A stretch of DNA of 64,000 nt from Branchipolynoe longqiensis (Eukaryota > Annelida > Polychaeta > Phyllodocida > Polynoidae): positions 48,983-112,982 of the forward strand of contig JASIRB010002255.1 in the NCBI GenBank assembly GCA_030323885.1. The letters are read 5' to 3'. Positions 15,501-30,500 of this stretch are shown one piece after another; within the stretch, counting starts at the first letter, position 1, and every line of letters starts with the position of its first letter. A program made the translations under genes and the position numbers. Under the pieces are notes generated by a model. That model saw nothing but the letters and a program-made list of their open reading frames with translations. It made no database searches and had not been told where the DNA came from.

Positions 15501-18500
15501 CAACCACTATTTTGCTCATGTGCAGGCCCTACAACCTGGTGTTGCACAAACGAATGCACTCGAGGCAGAAAAAATGGTGGCTTAATCCAAAACTGTTTTT
15601 GTTTAAATAACTAATATAATTACAGCAATATAGGACTTAAAGTATATGTCCATTTCATTAATCTTGGTGGTCATACTTTTATTTATTTTTAAACACATTA
15701 AAAAAAGATGTGGGACTTGTACTGGTAGCTGTATGCTTACAGGTACCACTGCAGTCATTGCTCCTAATGCCCCCAACCAAGATGTGGGTCGAATCTTTTT
15801 GCACACGGCCTGTGTATTATTAGGTTCACCTTGGACTGTTCTATTTGAAATTCTGATGACTCGGATGATCCGAATGGTCCGGACCATCATAATTGAATAT
15901 GGCCTGAGGGTCTGACCAAAGTTTTCACTGTTGTACAAAGCGTACAATAGGGACAAAGGAGGTATAGTGTGAATTTCATTGTTTAATAACAATTTTGATA
16001 GTGTTCGGCTATTTTCCTTTTTTTGTACATTAATTGATTACACAGGGAGATTCAGGCCACAGTAAAGCTATTGGTTTCTATGCGGTCCTGATATAAACTT
16101 AGATTTTGCTAGGATATAAAACCCCAGCAAACAAGGTGGTCTCTTAATGGTACCTACCCATAACTAGCAGTAAGGGTTCTCTGTGAATAAGCTGAAGCCT
16201 GGTAGCAACATCAGGATTTCATACTGACCGAATTGAACAAACATTTGGACCTAGTTGAAGGTGAATTTTCACAGAGCCAGTCAATGACTGCTTTTTTCCC
16301 TAGACATTAGTTGATTAAGCTGGGGAAATATTAATCGCAGACAATTGCTCTTCCTCATTCCACAGCTCCTTGCTCTATCCTAATGGCAAGTGCCGGGCTA
16401 GGTAGCGACATGTATAATTTTGTTATAGTTGGTTTGACTCGACCTGAGTTCAAACCCGGGGATTCTAATCCCATGACCTACTAAAACAGGAGACTGGCGC
16501 TCAATTCATTCAGCCAAACTGTCTGGGTCGGTATTGTTTCTATGCAGCAACAAATAGTTAATAATGACACCAATATATAAGCCAGATGTGTAGGTTAAAA
16601 TCTAGATTAGTCCTTTGATTTAGAAAATTTGATGCTTTTTCGAACTATGTAACTCTAACCACATAATATAAATACAGAAAAGAGACAGACGACATGCAAA
16701 CCGGCAGGCCTACTACCACAGATCATTTTGCAATGGAAACATCATGAAAGCATGATAATTGGCCATTTTGAAAGCATTATAATTGGCCCTGTTGAAGGAC
16801 TGGTTGTCTGGATAATCTGCGCAGTCACCTCTCACCGAGAGTAGTACTTTGGTTGAGGTCCTTACATCCGGTTTATAAGCTATATCATGTGATATCTAAT
16901 TTCTAGTCCAATAGATGATTTTCACCCGATCATTGCCGTTGGATTTGTTATGCATTGGTAAATAATTGATGCTGGTAGTTAATGGGGAAATGCCCCTATC
17001 ATCGCTCATTATCACACTTCCAATATGGTGGCCGTATTTTCAGATTGCACGCTGGGAGAGCCTCAAACAGCCTCGCTTTGCCAACCTTATATATAAAATC
17101 CTTGCTATTACTACCTTGAAGGACACCTTCCGCTTGGCGTCCCGCTGCCTCTGGCGCGCGTTGCGCACGGCCTTCCGCCGTTCGCGTTCCATCACCCTCC
17201 GCCGTTCCTTGGCGCGGCGCCGCAGTTCGATCCGCCTGGCGTCATCGATGCTCTCCGCCAGAGACAGCGCCGTGCGCAGCCGCTCCCCGCGCTCCGAGCA
17301 CGTCGACGGCGGGTACCTGCGGAAGGCGCACAATACAAGCGGTGAGCCAGGCACCAGCGAAAACGTGACCTGCATAGAACTGCAGGCGCAGCGCTCGGTT
17401 GTGGTTTTCTTACTGAATGAACTTCCCCAAATAGGTTTATTATACATAAGGAAGACATGGATGGTTTAAAGACATTTAGGTGTAGACTAGAATGTTCAGT
17501 TTTACTCTGAAGAAAAAAAATGGACGGCAACTGCTCTTGGCGTAAACTGCCCCGTTTATATAGAATGAGTCATCCAACATTTTCAACATTTGTTCACAAT
17601 CGTACATAAACGCACAATAGGGGCTGGTGGGGGGGGGGGGGCATTGGTGGGTGTTAGTTTTGGACAACTAGTATAATTTTATCAAATGTTGATACATGTA
17701 TAATGAAATTATGTGTACTACTTTGTAGGGGGAGCAGAAGTTCTGAAATTGTAGGACTCTTTGTACGACGGTAAGAAAAGGTTGAACATTTAGAATGACC
17801 CCCCTAAGCAAACACAAACATGTACTTGGAGAGCAACGAGCGAGGCCAGAAGTACAAGTTACTACAACTCTCTCATTCTCTCCTCTTTCTCCCTCTCTCT
17901 CACTCACCGTCTCTAGGAATTGTCAATCATTTAAATGGGAATGGAAGTATTCAATTATATATACAACACCCACCACACAAACATACGCCTCACCACACAA
18001 CCACCATACACACCTACACCCCCACCACACACCCCTAAATCCACCCCCACCACCACACCCCTAATCCTCCACCACACACCCATACACACCCATCAAACAC
18101 CCCTCAACCCCTTCTTATTTACATGCATTTAATTGGAGAAAGAACTGCTTCTAATCCAACCAAAGCATTACAGAGACCGGCATGGTGCGCCATCTGACGA
18201 GTGAGTTATGCAAACTGAAAGGTCCCTATTGTGATAGGCAGGGAACTGGTTCTATTAGGACTAGATTGTAAAATTGCAGGGATTTCTGAATGACCAGACT
18301 GATGTTGGCTGACTAAATTGGTTCGGATTTGTGCAGACATCCTAAAAGTATACTTACAACTCACTGACCATGGACAGAATAGCGATGTGGAAATGTGAAA
18401 CAGGCAGACACAGAATCCAGATGTTCATACAGCAATAAACGGCATGGGGACCAGGGAATGCACCATTACAATGTAAAAGAACACAAAAACCCATGTCTTT

Positions 18501-21500
18501 ATTTCTAAAGGACAGTTAAAAAATCAATTATGTGTAGGTGAAGTGTTTCAATTGGAATACACGGTGTGTAAATGTTTGTTAAAGAGAATTGATTAGCATG
18601 CGCATAACATACATACATGATGCTATGCAACGGTCATAATCATCGTGAGAAGTGTTTAAATCTTATTCTATTGTATAACTATTGGGCCATCGCTTTTACA
18701 CAGAATGCAAAAGCACACAGTCAACTATGCGCCGAGGGAAACTTCTCATGCTAAAAGCTTGCAATTACTAAACAAATTGCGGCTAGGAAAGGTAAATTTC
18801 TAGATAAAAGTTGAAGATATTGTTATTTCTGAATTGGTGAAAATTATTTTAATTGACTAATGAGGCGGCATAGTCCTGCCCCAACAAAAGTCGCTCCTTG
18901 TTTTATGTCTGTTAAAAGATCATGCATGTTGTATCACTTGCAAAATTGTCTGGTTAGTGTAATAATCACCGATGTTGGTAGGATATAATGGAGAATGGGT
19001 GACGGGTGTTTGTTTGTGCGGGGAGGGGGGGATTCAGTTTTGTATGTATTCTGTTTTTATTCTCTTATAGTTTCTTTTCCTGAAAAAAATAAGTCCCATG
19101 TGGTTATTATCTTTCATAATTTACTTGGTACATATACACCATTGTGCAAGCTAAGTGTTTTAAATATGACGTTAGAAAATAACCACATTCTGAAAATATA
19201 CAATACAAACAATTTGACTCAATCAAAATTAAAAAGTGCTCTGCATGAATAGAATTTGTTCATTATTTTGTTTCTTCTAAAAAATAATAAAATTATGTGG
19301 TAAACCTTCTTCTAGAAACTAATGAAATTGTGTGGCAAACCAATACAAACAATAGCATTCTCACTCAAAATAAAAAGGTGTTCTGCACGGATAGACTTTT
19401 TCATTATTTTGTTTCTTCTTCTAAAAAATAATGAAATTATGTGGTAAACCTTCTTCTAGAAACTAATGAATTTGTGTGGTAAACCAATACAAACAATAGC
19501 GTTCTCACACAAAATAAAAAGGTGTTCTTCACAAATAGAATTTTTCATTATTTTGTTTCATCTTCTAGAAAATAATGAAAAGTCCATGTACGCTTTGCAA
19601 AAGAATTACCATGAATAATTAATGAGAAATCTCCTTATGAAACATGCATAGATTATGTGAGCGCATGCCTCATACAGTATGTGTTCTCTATGTGGTAACC
19701 AGTGAATGCATGTATTTAGACAGAGCATTCTGAACAGTGTTTGTGAATGTCAAAGCTGTGAATCCGAGGCAGAATCATTCTGTTAATAGCCATGTCTCAC
19801 CCGTCAATCATCGCCTGGGTTTTAAAATGACAGATTCATGGACTCAATCGCACATTATTTACACGAATTAACAACAGAGTGGGGAGAATTCTACATCACA
19901 AAAAGAAACCAAGTGAAATTCAATTCAGAAGCATGTACAGTGATATTTAGACAAATATATTCTTTTAACGATTGTGTCCACATATTCTATGCACAGAATG
20001 CTTCCCAATAACTTTATTTTTATCATTGTTGCACTAGGTTTAATATTAAAGAGGTTAGCTTTATTTCAACTGCAACAATAACAACAATAACAACAACAAT
20101 AACAACTACAAGAAAACAATTATTTTAATATAGCTTTATATTTTAAAAGAAAATGTTTTAAAAGGCGATTATAGAGTTCTAAGCTACCAAATTAACGCGT
20201 TGATGATTATTTAACCAAACCTACGCATCATTGTCATCAAATAATATCGAAATATGCTGCTGTTTTGTACCTGTATTATCGTATCTTAGTTTACGATTGT
20301 AATAACGATTGAATAAAATACATGTTTAACAAAAAAACATTCGTTGATTAAGCAGGAGAAATTTCAATCGCGGGAAATTTGTGTTCCTTATCCACTGCTC
20401 CATCCCCTATATTAGTAATGCCAAATGCCAGGCTAGGTAGCGACAAGTGTAACTTTTTAAGTTATTGATTTGACTCGGCCAGGATTTGAACCCGACAGGT
20501 TCGAATCCCACGACCTGCTACATGTGAAGCGGACGCTCAACTCATTGGACCATCCCGTGTGGTAGCAATGAAACAGAGCATTGCAGCGTACTGATGATGA
20601 TAAGGACATTTCAAGAAACAAATAATCTTATTAACTATAAACATCATCAAACCAAATTAAGCAACCACCGAAAATAATCACACTTGCAATAACTAAAACT
20701 CATACAACAACTAAATCTCAAAATTTAACTAGTTAGCTATGGACTAGAATGGCGAGTTCTACTCTGGCAAATGCTCTCCAGTAGATGTTCATGTTTATAT
20801 AACCAAACATATGTTGGGAGAGTGATAGAAATTGCGACGGTATCACTTCGTAGGTACTGCTTGGGTTGTGGGTTTTATACTTGATTGTAGTGTATTCTTT
20901 TGGTTTCTCACTCGAAATTTTCAATCACGGACAATTGGTCTTCCTCATTCTACTGCTCATTGCCCTATCCCAGTGATGCTGAACATCAGAATAGTCTAGT
21001 ATACATTTTTAAGTCATTGATTTGACTAGACCAGGGTTCGAACCCGGGGGTTCGATTCCCACGGCCTACCAAAGCGGGAAGCGGGCGCTCAACTCATTTA
21101 GCTACTGTTAGTCCCGCTATTCAAACAGAAAACAACTATGCCATCTTTCAGAAATATGGTATTTCCCAAATGGGGTTACGTATAGAACTGAATACAGTAT
21201 ATAGTTGATGTTTCCTTTGTACAACCTAAGATCTAGCTGCAAATACTACTAGAGAGCCTTTCTTTGAATACAGAACTCACCATCCAGGTCCATATGCAGA
21301 TGTGCCAAGTCTCCTGATTTGGCGGGAGATCTCCCTAAAGTATAGCAAAATAACCCCAATCTACGGATTCTCCTGCTTTTAATTTGTAATCCCCAAATAA
21401 AGAATAATTTTAGTTTGTCATTTTAATATTTTTCTGCATATTATTCGTCAAAATGTATCGAATGCTGAATTTGGTATCACTTTTTATACCTCCCTCCCGA

Positions 21501-24500
21501 ACCCTCCCTCACCCCCCCCCCCCTTCGGCTACACTATTCCTCCTTATTAACAATTTGTGTATTAGGAAGATCTCCCTACTCACACTCTTATCTACAAGGC
21601 ACCTCTGCATATATAAAAACAAAAGTAGTTTATCACAATTGCAAGATTCCATAAAACTGCGAGTTTCTATATTTAAATGAAAGATGTGAACACTGGGGTA
21701 AGTACTTTAAAATGTAACTTAAGAAAAGAACCTAAAATAAAACCACACATATTATCATGGAATCAATGTTTTTGATTAATGAATAAATGCACAAATAAGA
21801 GCATACGAAACAAAACGCACTGAAGAAATACCCAATTAGTGATATACGAAATAAACACGCATAGAAAGGGCCACCGGCTGCGCAGTGGAAACCAGTAGAA
21901 TTAAAAGAGTTCTAAAATTTAATTTCGGGTGCTAACTAACTTCTCCTATAAGAACACATCTCACCACCCCACTGCTGAATCTAAAATACGGGTTCTCGAG
22001 TTGCAGAAAAAAACGCGTTAAAATAGAAATGTCCCACACCCAACGATTGTGTTTAAATTTTTCAAAATTTGATTATCTATTACATTCGTTGATTAAGCAG
22101 GGGAAATTTCAACCACAGACAATTGGTATTCCTCATTCCACCATTCCTTGCCCTACCCCAGTAAAACCTAGCGACAGGCTAGGTAGTGACAAGTATACAT
22201 TTTTTAAGTCATCGATTTCAGTCGGCTGGTTTTGAACCGCCACTGATTTAAATCCCACCACCTACCACACGAGAAGCAAGGGTTCAACTCATTTGGTTAC
22301 CTTGATTCTAAATATATTCACAAACATTCCGATATGATTTATGTAAATGAGTGTCAACGGTCAAAAATTCAAATTGTGATTTTGAATAAAGGACGCAACT
22401 GAAATTATGTAGCAAACATTAAGTCCTTCTACTATGGTTCTTTTTGTTACCTGGGTTCTTTTATACTCCCCAGAAATAATCTTAAACCGATTCAATGTGT
22501 CCTTTTTATAGATTAATTTGGCCGATTTTCCTGAAAAAAATACCGGTGGGAGGAAGACGTATTTCAAGCTCGTTAAATACACACCTCTCTTGGCTGCGTC
22601 TGTTTCGTAGGACAAGAAGTTTAGTGAATAACAACAGAGGAACCCGTGACAATATCAAAATAGGACTGGTACAACTACAACAACTACTACTATTAATACT
22701 GCTACTACAACTACTAATAATAATAACATCTCGACAAAACTAGAGTAAGGACATTCTGAATAAATTTCAACGTTCCATACCCCAAAACTCGATCAAACTA
22801 TACTTCAGTTATCTATCTTGTAATATGGTCTGAATGATGTGGGGGATTTACCTTTGACATTTTAGGACCCTATACAATTATATTTCTTAGGATATTTCAT
22901 AAATATAATAATCATGAATTTAATACTATATAAAATAACACGTCTAACCTAACACCGTAGTATGAAGTTCATCCGCTGAGTGGCGCCAGTTGCAATTGGA
23001 TCAGTCTATAGTTCATTATGCAATATTGCCGAAACAATCCAATATGTGGACACAATCGAATAATATAAATTAAAATAAATTAAAATCTTTCTAACAATTT
23101 TTTTAATAAAAAATAACCAACACTTCATCCTAGCGTTGGGTTATCAATGGAAAAAGAGACAATAATAACTTGGAACTTGGAGGGTGGGAGTGGGGGCACA
23201 TTATTTATACTAGAATGCATGGCTTTGCTTGGTTTGGGGAGTCGAGTACAAAAGGTCAGAGATCAGAGGTCAGAGGTCAGAGACCCGGCCTACCTGCGGG
23301 TCCAGGGACGGGGACGGCGAACGATGAGGTTTTCATTGTCGTCAAACACGAGTTCAAAGTCCTCTGCTGTACTCGCTGGGCTGTTGGGATGCCGCACGTG
23401 GCAGCTGGAAACCAGTACAGACACAGGCCTCTAATAAGCAGTTATTGTCAGATATGGGGCTTGAGACACGATAGCCTCATACTATACAGATGAGCCGAGA
23501 TGTTGGCCTAATGTTGCATAGCCGAAAGACCGGCACCTCGCCGCTGACAAACTAAAAGCATTTCAACAGAAGTCCGAGAGTCTTAAAGTTGCATAGTCCG
23601 ATGGCTTTCGAATTTTTGCATCATTTTTGAGATAGATATATCAAGTTGACTATTATAACCTACTATTCATTATTCCCTGGTCATTCTGATGCGAAATAGC
23701 TAGTTTGGGAGCAATTTTAGTTGAAAGAACCCAAAATCATTTCGGCAAGCTTGTCAAAAGTCTTGTTGTTGTGGCCCAGATTCAAATCTCGTGATGGTCA
23801 TGTGATGGGGAATGACCTATTAATGTGTAGGTAGTGTGGAACCTGACTAATGCCATATATGGTACTGGGAATGAGGGGAGGACTAATGAGGTCACGAGAT
23901 TGACATAATTGGTTAGTATTCTCCCTACCTAATGGCTGTCTCAAAGTAGGTGCCCAACGGGATGAAGGTAATATATTCACTGATTATTCTGTATATGCTG
24001 CGCCAAAGCCTTAGTTAATGCACCAGCACCTAAGTTGGATATATAGAATCAAATGTAAGTATGTGTTTTGGTTTTGAAAAAAATATGTTTCATCGGACCA
24101 TGCAACTTCAAACCATGATGTTACAGGCTGAAATGGCTTCCACCAGAGGCTTCAGCGGAAGAAGGTTCTATTAAATTGGGTTAGTATCTCCCCTTCTAAG
24201 CAGCAACACATCCTTACTAAGTGCACCAGTGTCTAAGTACGATATGATGGATCAAATCTAGTAGGTAAGTGCTTTGGGTTGAAAAATGTGAGGCTTCCAT
24301 CGGACTATGCCGCTTTAACTAAGCCTACATTTAAATTCAAATTCACATGAACCAGTCCAGTCGGTTATATCAGAGCAAAGGACTCACTCGTAGAAGGTCT
24401 TGGCGTCCTCCTTGAGGTACCGGACCCACACCCTCTCGAGAAGGTCAACGGCCTTGACCTTGGCCGTGTCAAAGATGGACGCCGCCACGAAGTCGCGCGC

Positions 24501-27500
24501 ATTCAGCAACACCGAGTGGAGCTCGTCCCGCTGACGAGGGTCGACACCTGTAACACAGGGTGTCACTTCTTAGCTAGTCACATTCAAACAGCAACCATCT
24601 TTATTGTTTTGACTTAAAGTGTAAACCCTATTATACCACAGTCACACTATCCTGCTTGCGACCACCAAAAAAAAAGCGGTGGTCGCAAAGAGATCGTAAG
24701 TGGACGCAAAGTGGTCCTCAATGGTCGCCGACCTTCTTGGTCATAACAAGGTTGCAGCCACTGCACTAGAAACCTCCTTGTGACAATGAAAGGTTTGTTT
24801 GTTGTTGTTTTACATCCTAGCAACATCTAAGGTCATATCAGGACGGGTACCGACTTGTAACAGTGCACACTCATGGAAACTTTATAGTGCTGTCCCACTG
24901 GGAAACCAGGCCGCCAGCACCATGACCTGGTATCCCACTCAGTCACATTATCCTGACACTGAGCACACCAGTCCTTGCCTTGTCCTAATAATGCCGAGCG
25001 CATGGCTAGGAAGTGACAAGTATCAATTTTTACGTCATTGGTTTGACTCGACCGGGGTTCGAACCCATGATCTACCAGCACGGGAGACGGACGCTCTAAC
25101 TCATTCGGCCACCCCATCTGGTCCGACAATGAAAGGACATCTGTGGTATATCACGCTGGTCTAAGAACATAAAGACGACATATATATTTTTATATCTACT
25201 TATGGACCAATTTATGTAACTCCCATAATGTTGAGTCTGAAATATAAAGTATTGAATTGAATTGAATACTTCAATCCGGGGTCACCCCGGTTTATTGTAC
25301 CAGGTGTAGGTACAGTAAACTATCATTATGCATCCGGGTACTATATATATAATCTCTAGCTAGAACTTGACATAGATCTGACCATTCCCTAATCTCATGT
25401 AAATTTCAATGTAGGCATGTGAATGTGATTGACAAGACTGACAGAATAGATATCCCTAGCTTTTCGCGGTGAATATGGGCCTTGCTGCCGACATGGCATT
25501 AAACCATCAACAATTAATCAATCTACACGGGGCGGCTGCTACCTGAGGTGGAATGTTCAACTAAAGGGACCCCATGTCAAGCGGTGTAGTCCTGACATGA
25601 CAGTAGTGGGACTCATACAGTTGATCGGTTGGTTCTGGCAACATCCAAGGTCATATCAGGACTGGCACCGACTTGTGACAGTGCACACTCATGGTGACTT
25701 TATAGTGCAACCCCACTGAGAAATCAGGCCAAGGGCACCATGACCTGATATCCCATTGAGTCATATTATCCTGACACTGAAGCACCCAGTCCTTGCCCTA
25801 TCCTATTAATGCCAAGTGCCTGTCTAGGAAGCGACAAGTATCAATTTGATAAGTCATTGGTTTGACTCGACCGGGAACCAAACTCCCGACCTTCCGCACG
25901 CGAAGCCCACGCTCTACCGATTCGGTCACCGCGCCTAGTACTCATACAGTAGATACTACACGTGTCACATACCAATAGAGTGCTTGCTGCCCAGTGCTAT
26001 GTACTTGTTGAAAATGCTCCAGGCATTGCTCATGCGCAGAAGTCTGTCTGCGGACCGGACCTCGGCCCGTCCGTACTCAGTCACGTCCTCCCAGAACAAC
26101 ATACTCGACAGCAACTTCTCATCTGCATCACTGAAACACAGAGGGCGCCACTTAAACAACCTAGCCACTCACAGTAATACCACCATAACATACCTTCTCC
26201 ATAGAGCATGCGCAGTGAGTTGCTACCCAGAACATTAATTCTTACCACTGCCACCAGAGGGCGGGTTGGTGGTGGAAATCCTACATACAGCTTCGAACAC
26301 AGAGCAGGCTCTAGAATGATCTGCTGCGCAAAACAATAATTCTTCCACAGCCACCAGAGGGCGGGTTGGTCGGTGGTGGAAATCATCTTTTGATTGGCGT
26401 GCTTATTGACATTGTTATATGCTTTTCTGCTCAAGGGGGAACCTCCCCCTGAATGTATTGGGTGTCAGACCCCGCTGACACTCAAACACATTTGACTGAG
26501 TTGCGTTGATTTTTTGGCCCTGCGCCAACAATTCTACACTGCAGACAGTATGCATGACCTTTTTACTAAAGTAAAACAAGAAAATATGTTAGCCTTTTTG
26601 AGGGGAGCTGGACTGTACCACCTCAATAGTTTACTAAATAAATTCTATCAATTATTAATAAAACTTTTATTTTTCTATGGGAATTTGTTTCCCTTGACCA
26701 CAAATCTAATTTTACGAGTGTCTATTGGCACATAATTGATTGTCTGCTTTTACATGTAAAAGCGATGGTTTGAACAAAAAACAAACATTTCTCGCCGTGA
26801 ATATGGCCTATGCTGCCGACACGGCGTAAAGCAACCACCAATCAATCAATCAATATTGACATTATTCACGCATGATTGATAATTACCAAAGGAGGTGGAA
26901 ATAATAATCATTGTTGTATAATGAAACTAACTAAATCATCAGTACATTAATTCTCGCTGAAATTACATTTAATTTAGTTTTATTGGCTTAAATAACAGGC
27001 ACTAACATAACCAAAACAACTTTCCCTATTTATAATTACCATAATTACATTTGACTAGCCGCAACTTGTATATCTTGGAACTACATATTCTCAGAACTAT
27101 TTAAGGCACAATTAAGAATGTTGGTTGGTTGTTGGAGTTTTACGTCTTGGCAACATATAAGGTCATATCAGGACGGATATCAACTTGTGAAAGTGCACAC
27201 TTATGGTGATTTTAAAGTGCTGCCCCACTGGGAAATCACGCCGCCGGCACCATGACCCGATATCCCGCTCAGTCACATTATCCTGACACTGAGCTAACCA
27301 ATCCTTGCCCTATCCTAATAATGCTGAGCATCAGGCTAGGAAGCGACAAGTACCAATTTAATAACTCATTGGTTTGACTCGACCGGGAACCAAACTCCTG
27401 ATGTCCCGCATGCGAGGCCCGCGCTCTACCGATTAGGCCACCGCGCCCGGTATCGGGGCAATGATGGGTGACTTACCGCAGGTAATGTTTGAAGGGACTC

Positions 27501-30500
27501 CCTGCCTGCTTGTCGGTGGTGAGGGCCAGTATCAGCTTTTCCCGTATGCTCCTGTGCAGAATAAACCAGCCGTGTATATTAAATATATTATTTCACATTT
27601 TATATTCAGGTGAAAATATCTAATAGCCACCATTTAAAAAAATATTTTCGCATCTTCTCTCATTTCATCAACTGTATGACAATATATTTTTTTTCTTGAA
27701 GATTTATACTGCCTATCATGGATAAGTCTGAATATACTTGTTTTCACCATTAGACAGTTTGTCGACAGAAAGCCTGAGCCTACATTTTTACCGACCCAAG
27801 GGATTTTTAACCTCCCACGCCACATAGACATGGTATGAGAGCAACTGGCTTTTGATGACGCTGTAAGTTATGCATAGTGGTGGAAATCCAAATTAGCATG
27901 GGGAATCGAACCACTGACCTTCAGATTAGGAGTCTGACCTAGAAAAAAGTCAGACACTCTAACCACTCCGCCACAGAGAACACCACAATATGGAATAGAC
28001 AGTACATGCTGGAGAACGACCAAACCCTTCACATCTTGTTTACCGCTGTTTCAAAGTGGTTTTGCTCAAATTTAGATATGATTGTCATTCACTCTTACTC
28101 TGAGTCGTGGTGAATTTGTCTCTTTTTTTTGGTATCTAGATTTAAAGTTGCATGGTTCGTTCGTTTTGCGTTTCTCTCATTTCCGGAGATAAATATATTC
28201 GGTTGATTGCTATCAGTAATTATAATCTACCTTACTTTAGTTTGAAGTAACTGAGTTAAAATGACTAACTCGGGAGATATTTGAAGTGTCAAAATTGCTA
28301 TATTAATTTTGGCGTTGCTTGTCAAAACTCTGAGCCCCATAAGCTTCAACGATAACAGGTTCGATTATGTTCTTTTAGGATTCCATTCTAGGTACAAACA
28401 AATACTTAAAGTTGCACAGTACAATGACTTTGAATTTCTATCATTTTCTTAAAGCTGCATAGTCCGATGAAAACATCAAATTTTCAAAACCAAAACAATT
28501 ATCTAGATTTGATTCTACATAATTACTTTAGATACTGATGCACTTATTAAATATTTACCGGCACATAGAAGGGACTACTGAGTCAATTAATTGAACCTGT
28601 TACTGCAGAAGCCTATGGTGATAGAGTTTTGGCAAGCTTGCCAAAATTAATTTAACATGTTTCCATTTCAAATATCTCAAAAGTTAGCGATTTAAAATAA
28701 AAGTTACTTGAAACAAAGGTAAGGTAGATTATAATGAACAACCTAATATGTTAATCTCAGAAAATGAGAGAAACTCAAAACCATCGAACTATGCAACTTT
28801 AAATAAATATATTAGGTTGATCGTTAGAATATATCCTTCAGGAGCTTGACGTAACTTTGATTTCAAACGGTTAACTTTGGAGATATTTGAAGTGTCAACA
28901 TGCAAAATTAATGTTTGCATACTTGTCAAAACTGTGACCCTATAGGAATGATAGGCCTTCAGTGATAACAGGTTCTATTACATTGTCTTAGTATACCCTT
29001 CCATGCACCAACAGATACTTAAAGCCGCATAGTCCGACGGTTTTCAGCTTGTCATTTTTCTGAGATAGAAATATTCGGTTGGTCATTATATTTTTTGTGT
29101 CGCCACACAACCGCAGATAAGACATTTTAAAGACATTTTAAGACATTTTTGTATTCACAATTCCTATACGTTATTGCGTAAACATATTATTCTATTAACA
29201 ATAGAAATTGGGGGGATTCCTGTGGGATTCCGGCCTTGCGATTTGCCAAAGTTAAGATAACTTTGACATAAAATAACCGCAACCTCTTGTGGCGAGCAAA
29301 AAAATGTACGGTCACTGTACGGCGACCTTAACCCACCATATGGTCGCCGTACGGTATAGCCGATGTGGCGACTTATGATCGCCGCAAGCACGCCGTAACG
29401 CATTTGTGACCGAGGCATAACTTGGGAGATATTTGAAGTATAAGCTTGAACAATTAATTTTGTTGGTGTGCTTGTCAAAACTTGGACCCCATAGTCTTCA
29501 GCAGTAACAGGTTCTATTGAATTGACTTAATATTACCTTCTATGTAGGACCAAATATTTAATAAGTGTACCAGTATTTAAGTTAGATAGGTAGGTTCAAA
29601 TCCAGATAAGTGCTTCAAAAATGTAATGCTTGTATCGCTTGGCTCCAATGCAACCACTTGTGACCACTATGTGACCACTTTGCGACCAAACGCCGGTGAC
29701 CTCCTTGTGACCAAAGCAACAAAAAGCGGTGACCGGTTGCAAGCATTGAAAATGGTCAGCGACCTCCTGGCGACCATTCTCGTCACAATTCGGTTTTTGG
29801 TGCAGCATCTGCAATCTCCTTGTGACCAATATGGTCGCCCGAAGGTTGTCGATCAGTTGTCGACCACTTTGCGATCGCCCCCTTTTTGATGGTTGGGAAG
29901 TGGTCGCAAAGTGGTCGCAAGCAAGCGCAAGCATAGTGTGACCGAGGTATATAAGCTAGGGGGGGGGGGACCCGTGCAATGCTCACTGCTGCGGCGGCCT
30001 TGTGACGACGCGCATCTTGGCCGACTTGAGACGGTCGTCCAGCTGACGCCCGCCCCGCGAGACGACGTCCCACGACAGCGTGGCGGCGATGTGGTGCAGG
30101 GCCTCGGGCATGACGGGCATCGAGTTGACGAGCGAGATGGACGGGAAGAAGAAGGAGAGCCCGGCGACCCCCAGGCCCTGGTCGGCGGCATCATCCCGCG
30201 CCGCGCCCGGGTTAAGCTGCGTTCTGTCCGGAGGGTTGGGGGGGGGGGGGAGATTGGTTGATTGATTGATTGATTGATTGATTGGGGGCAGGAAGATTGG
30301 TTGGTTAGTTGGTTGGTTGTTAAGAGTTTTACGTCCTGGCAAACATCTAACGTCATATCAGGACGGGTACCGACTTGTGACCGTGCGCACTCATGGCGAC
30401 TTTATAGTGCTGCCCCACTGGGATATCAGGCTGCCAGCACCATAGCCCAATATCCCACTCAGTCATATTATCCTGACACTGAGCTAACCAGTCATTGCCC

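Larger units (their letters stand above)
21110..23290. other. unassigned part of intron 14
   Basis: Apart from SINE type 2 at 22083-22303 I see nothing specific; AT-rich with short poly-C and CTA-rich runs. Confidence 0.5.
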
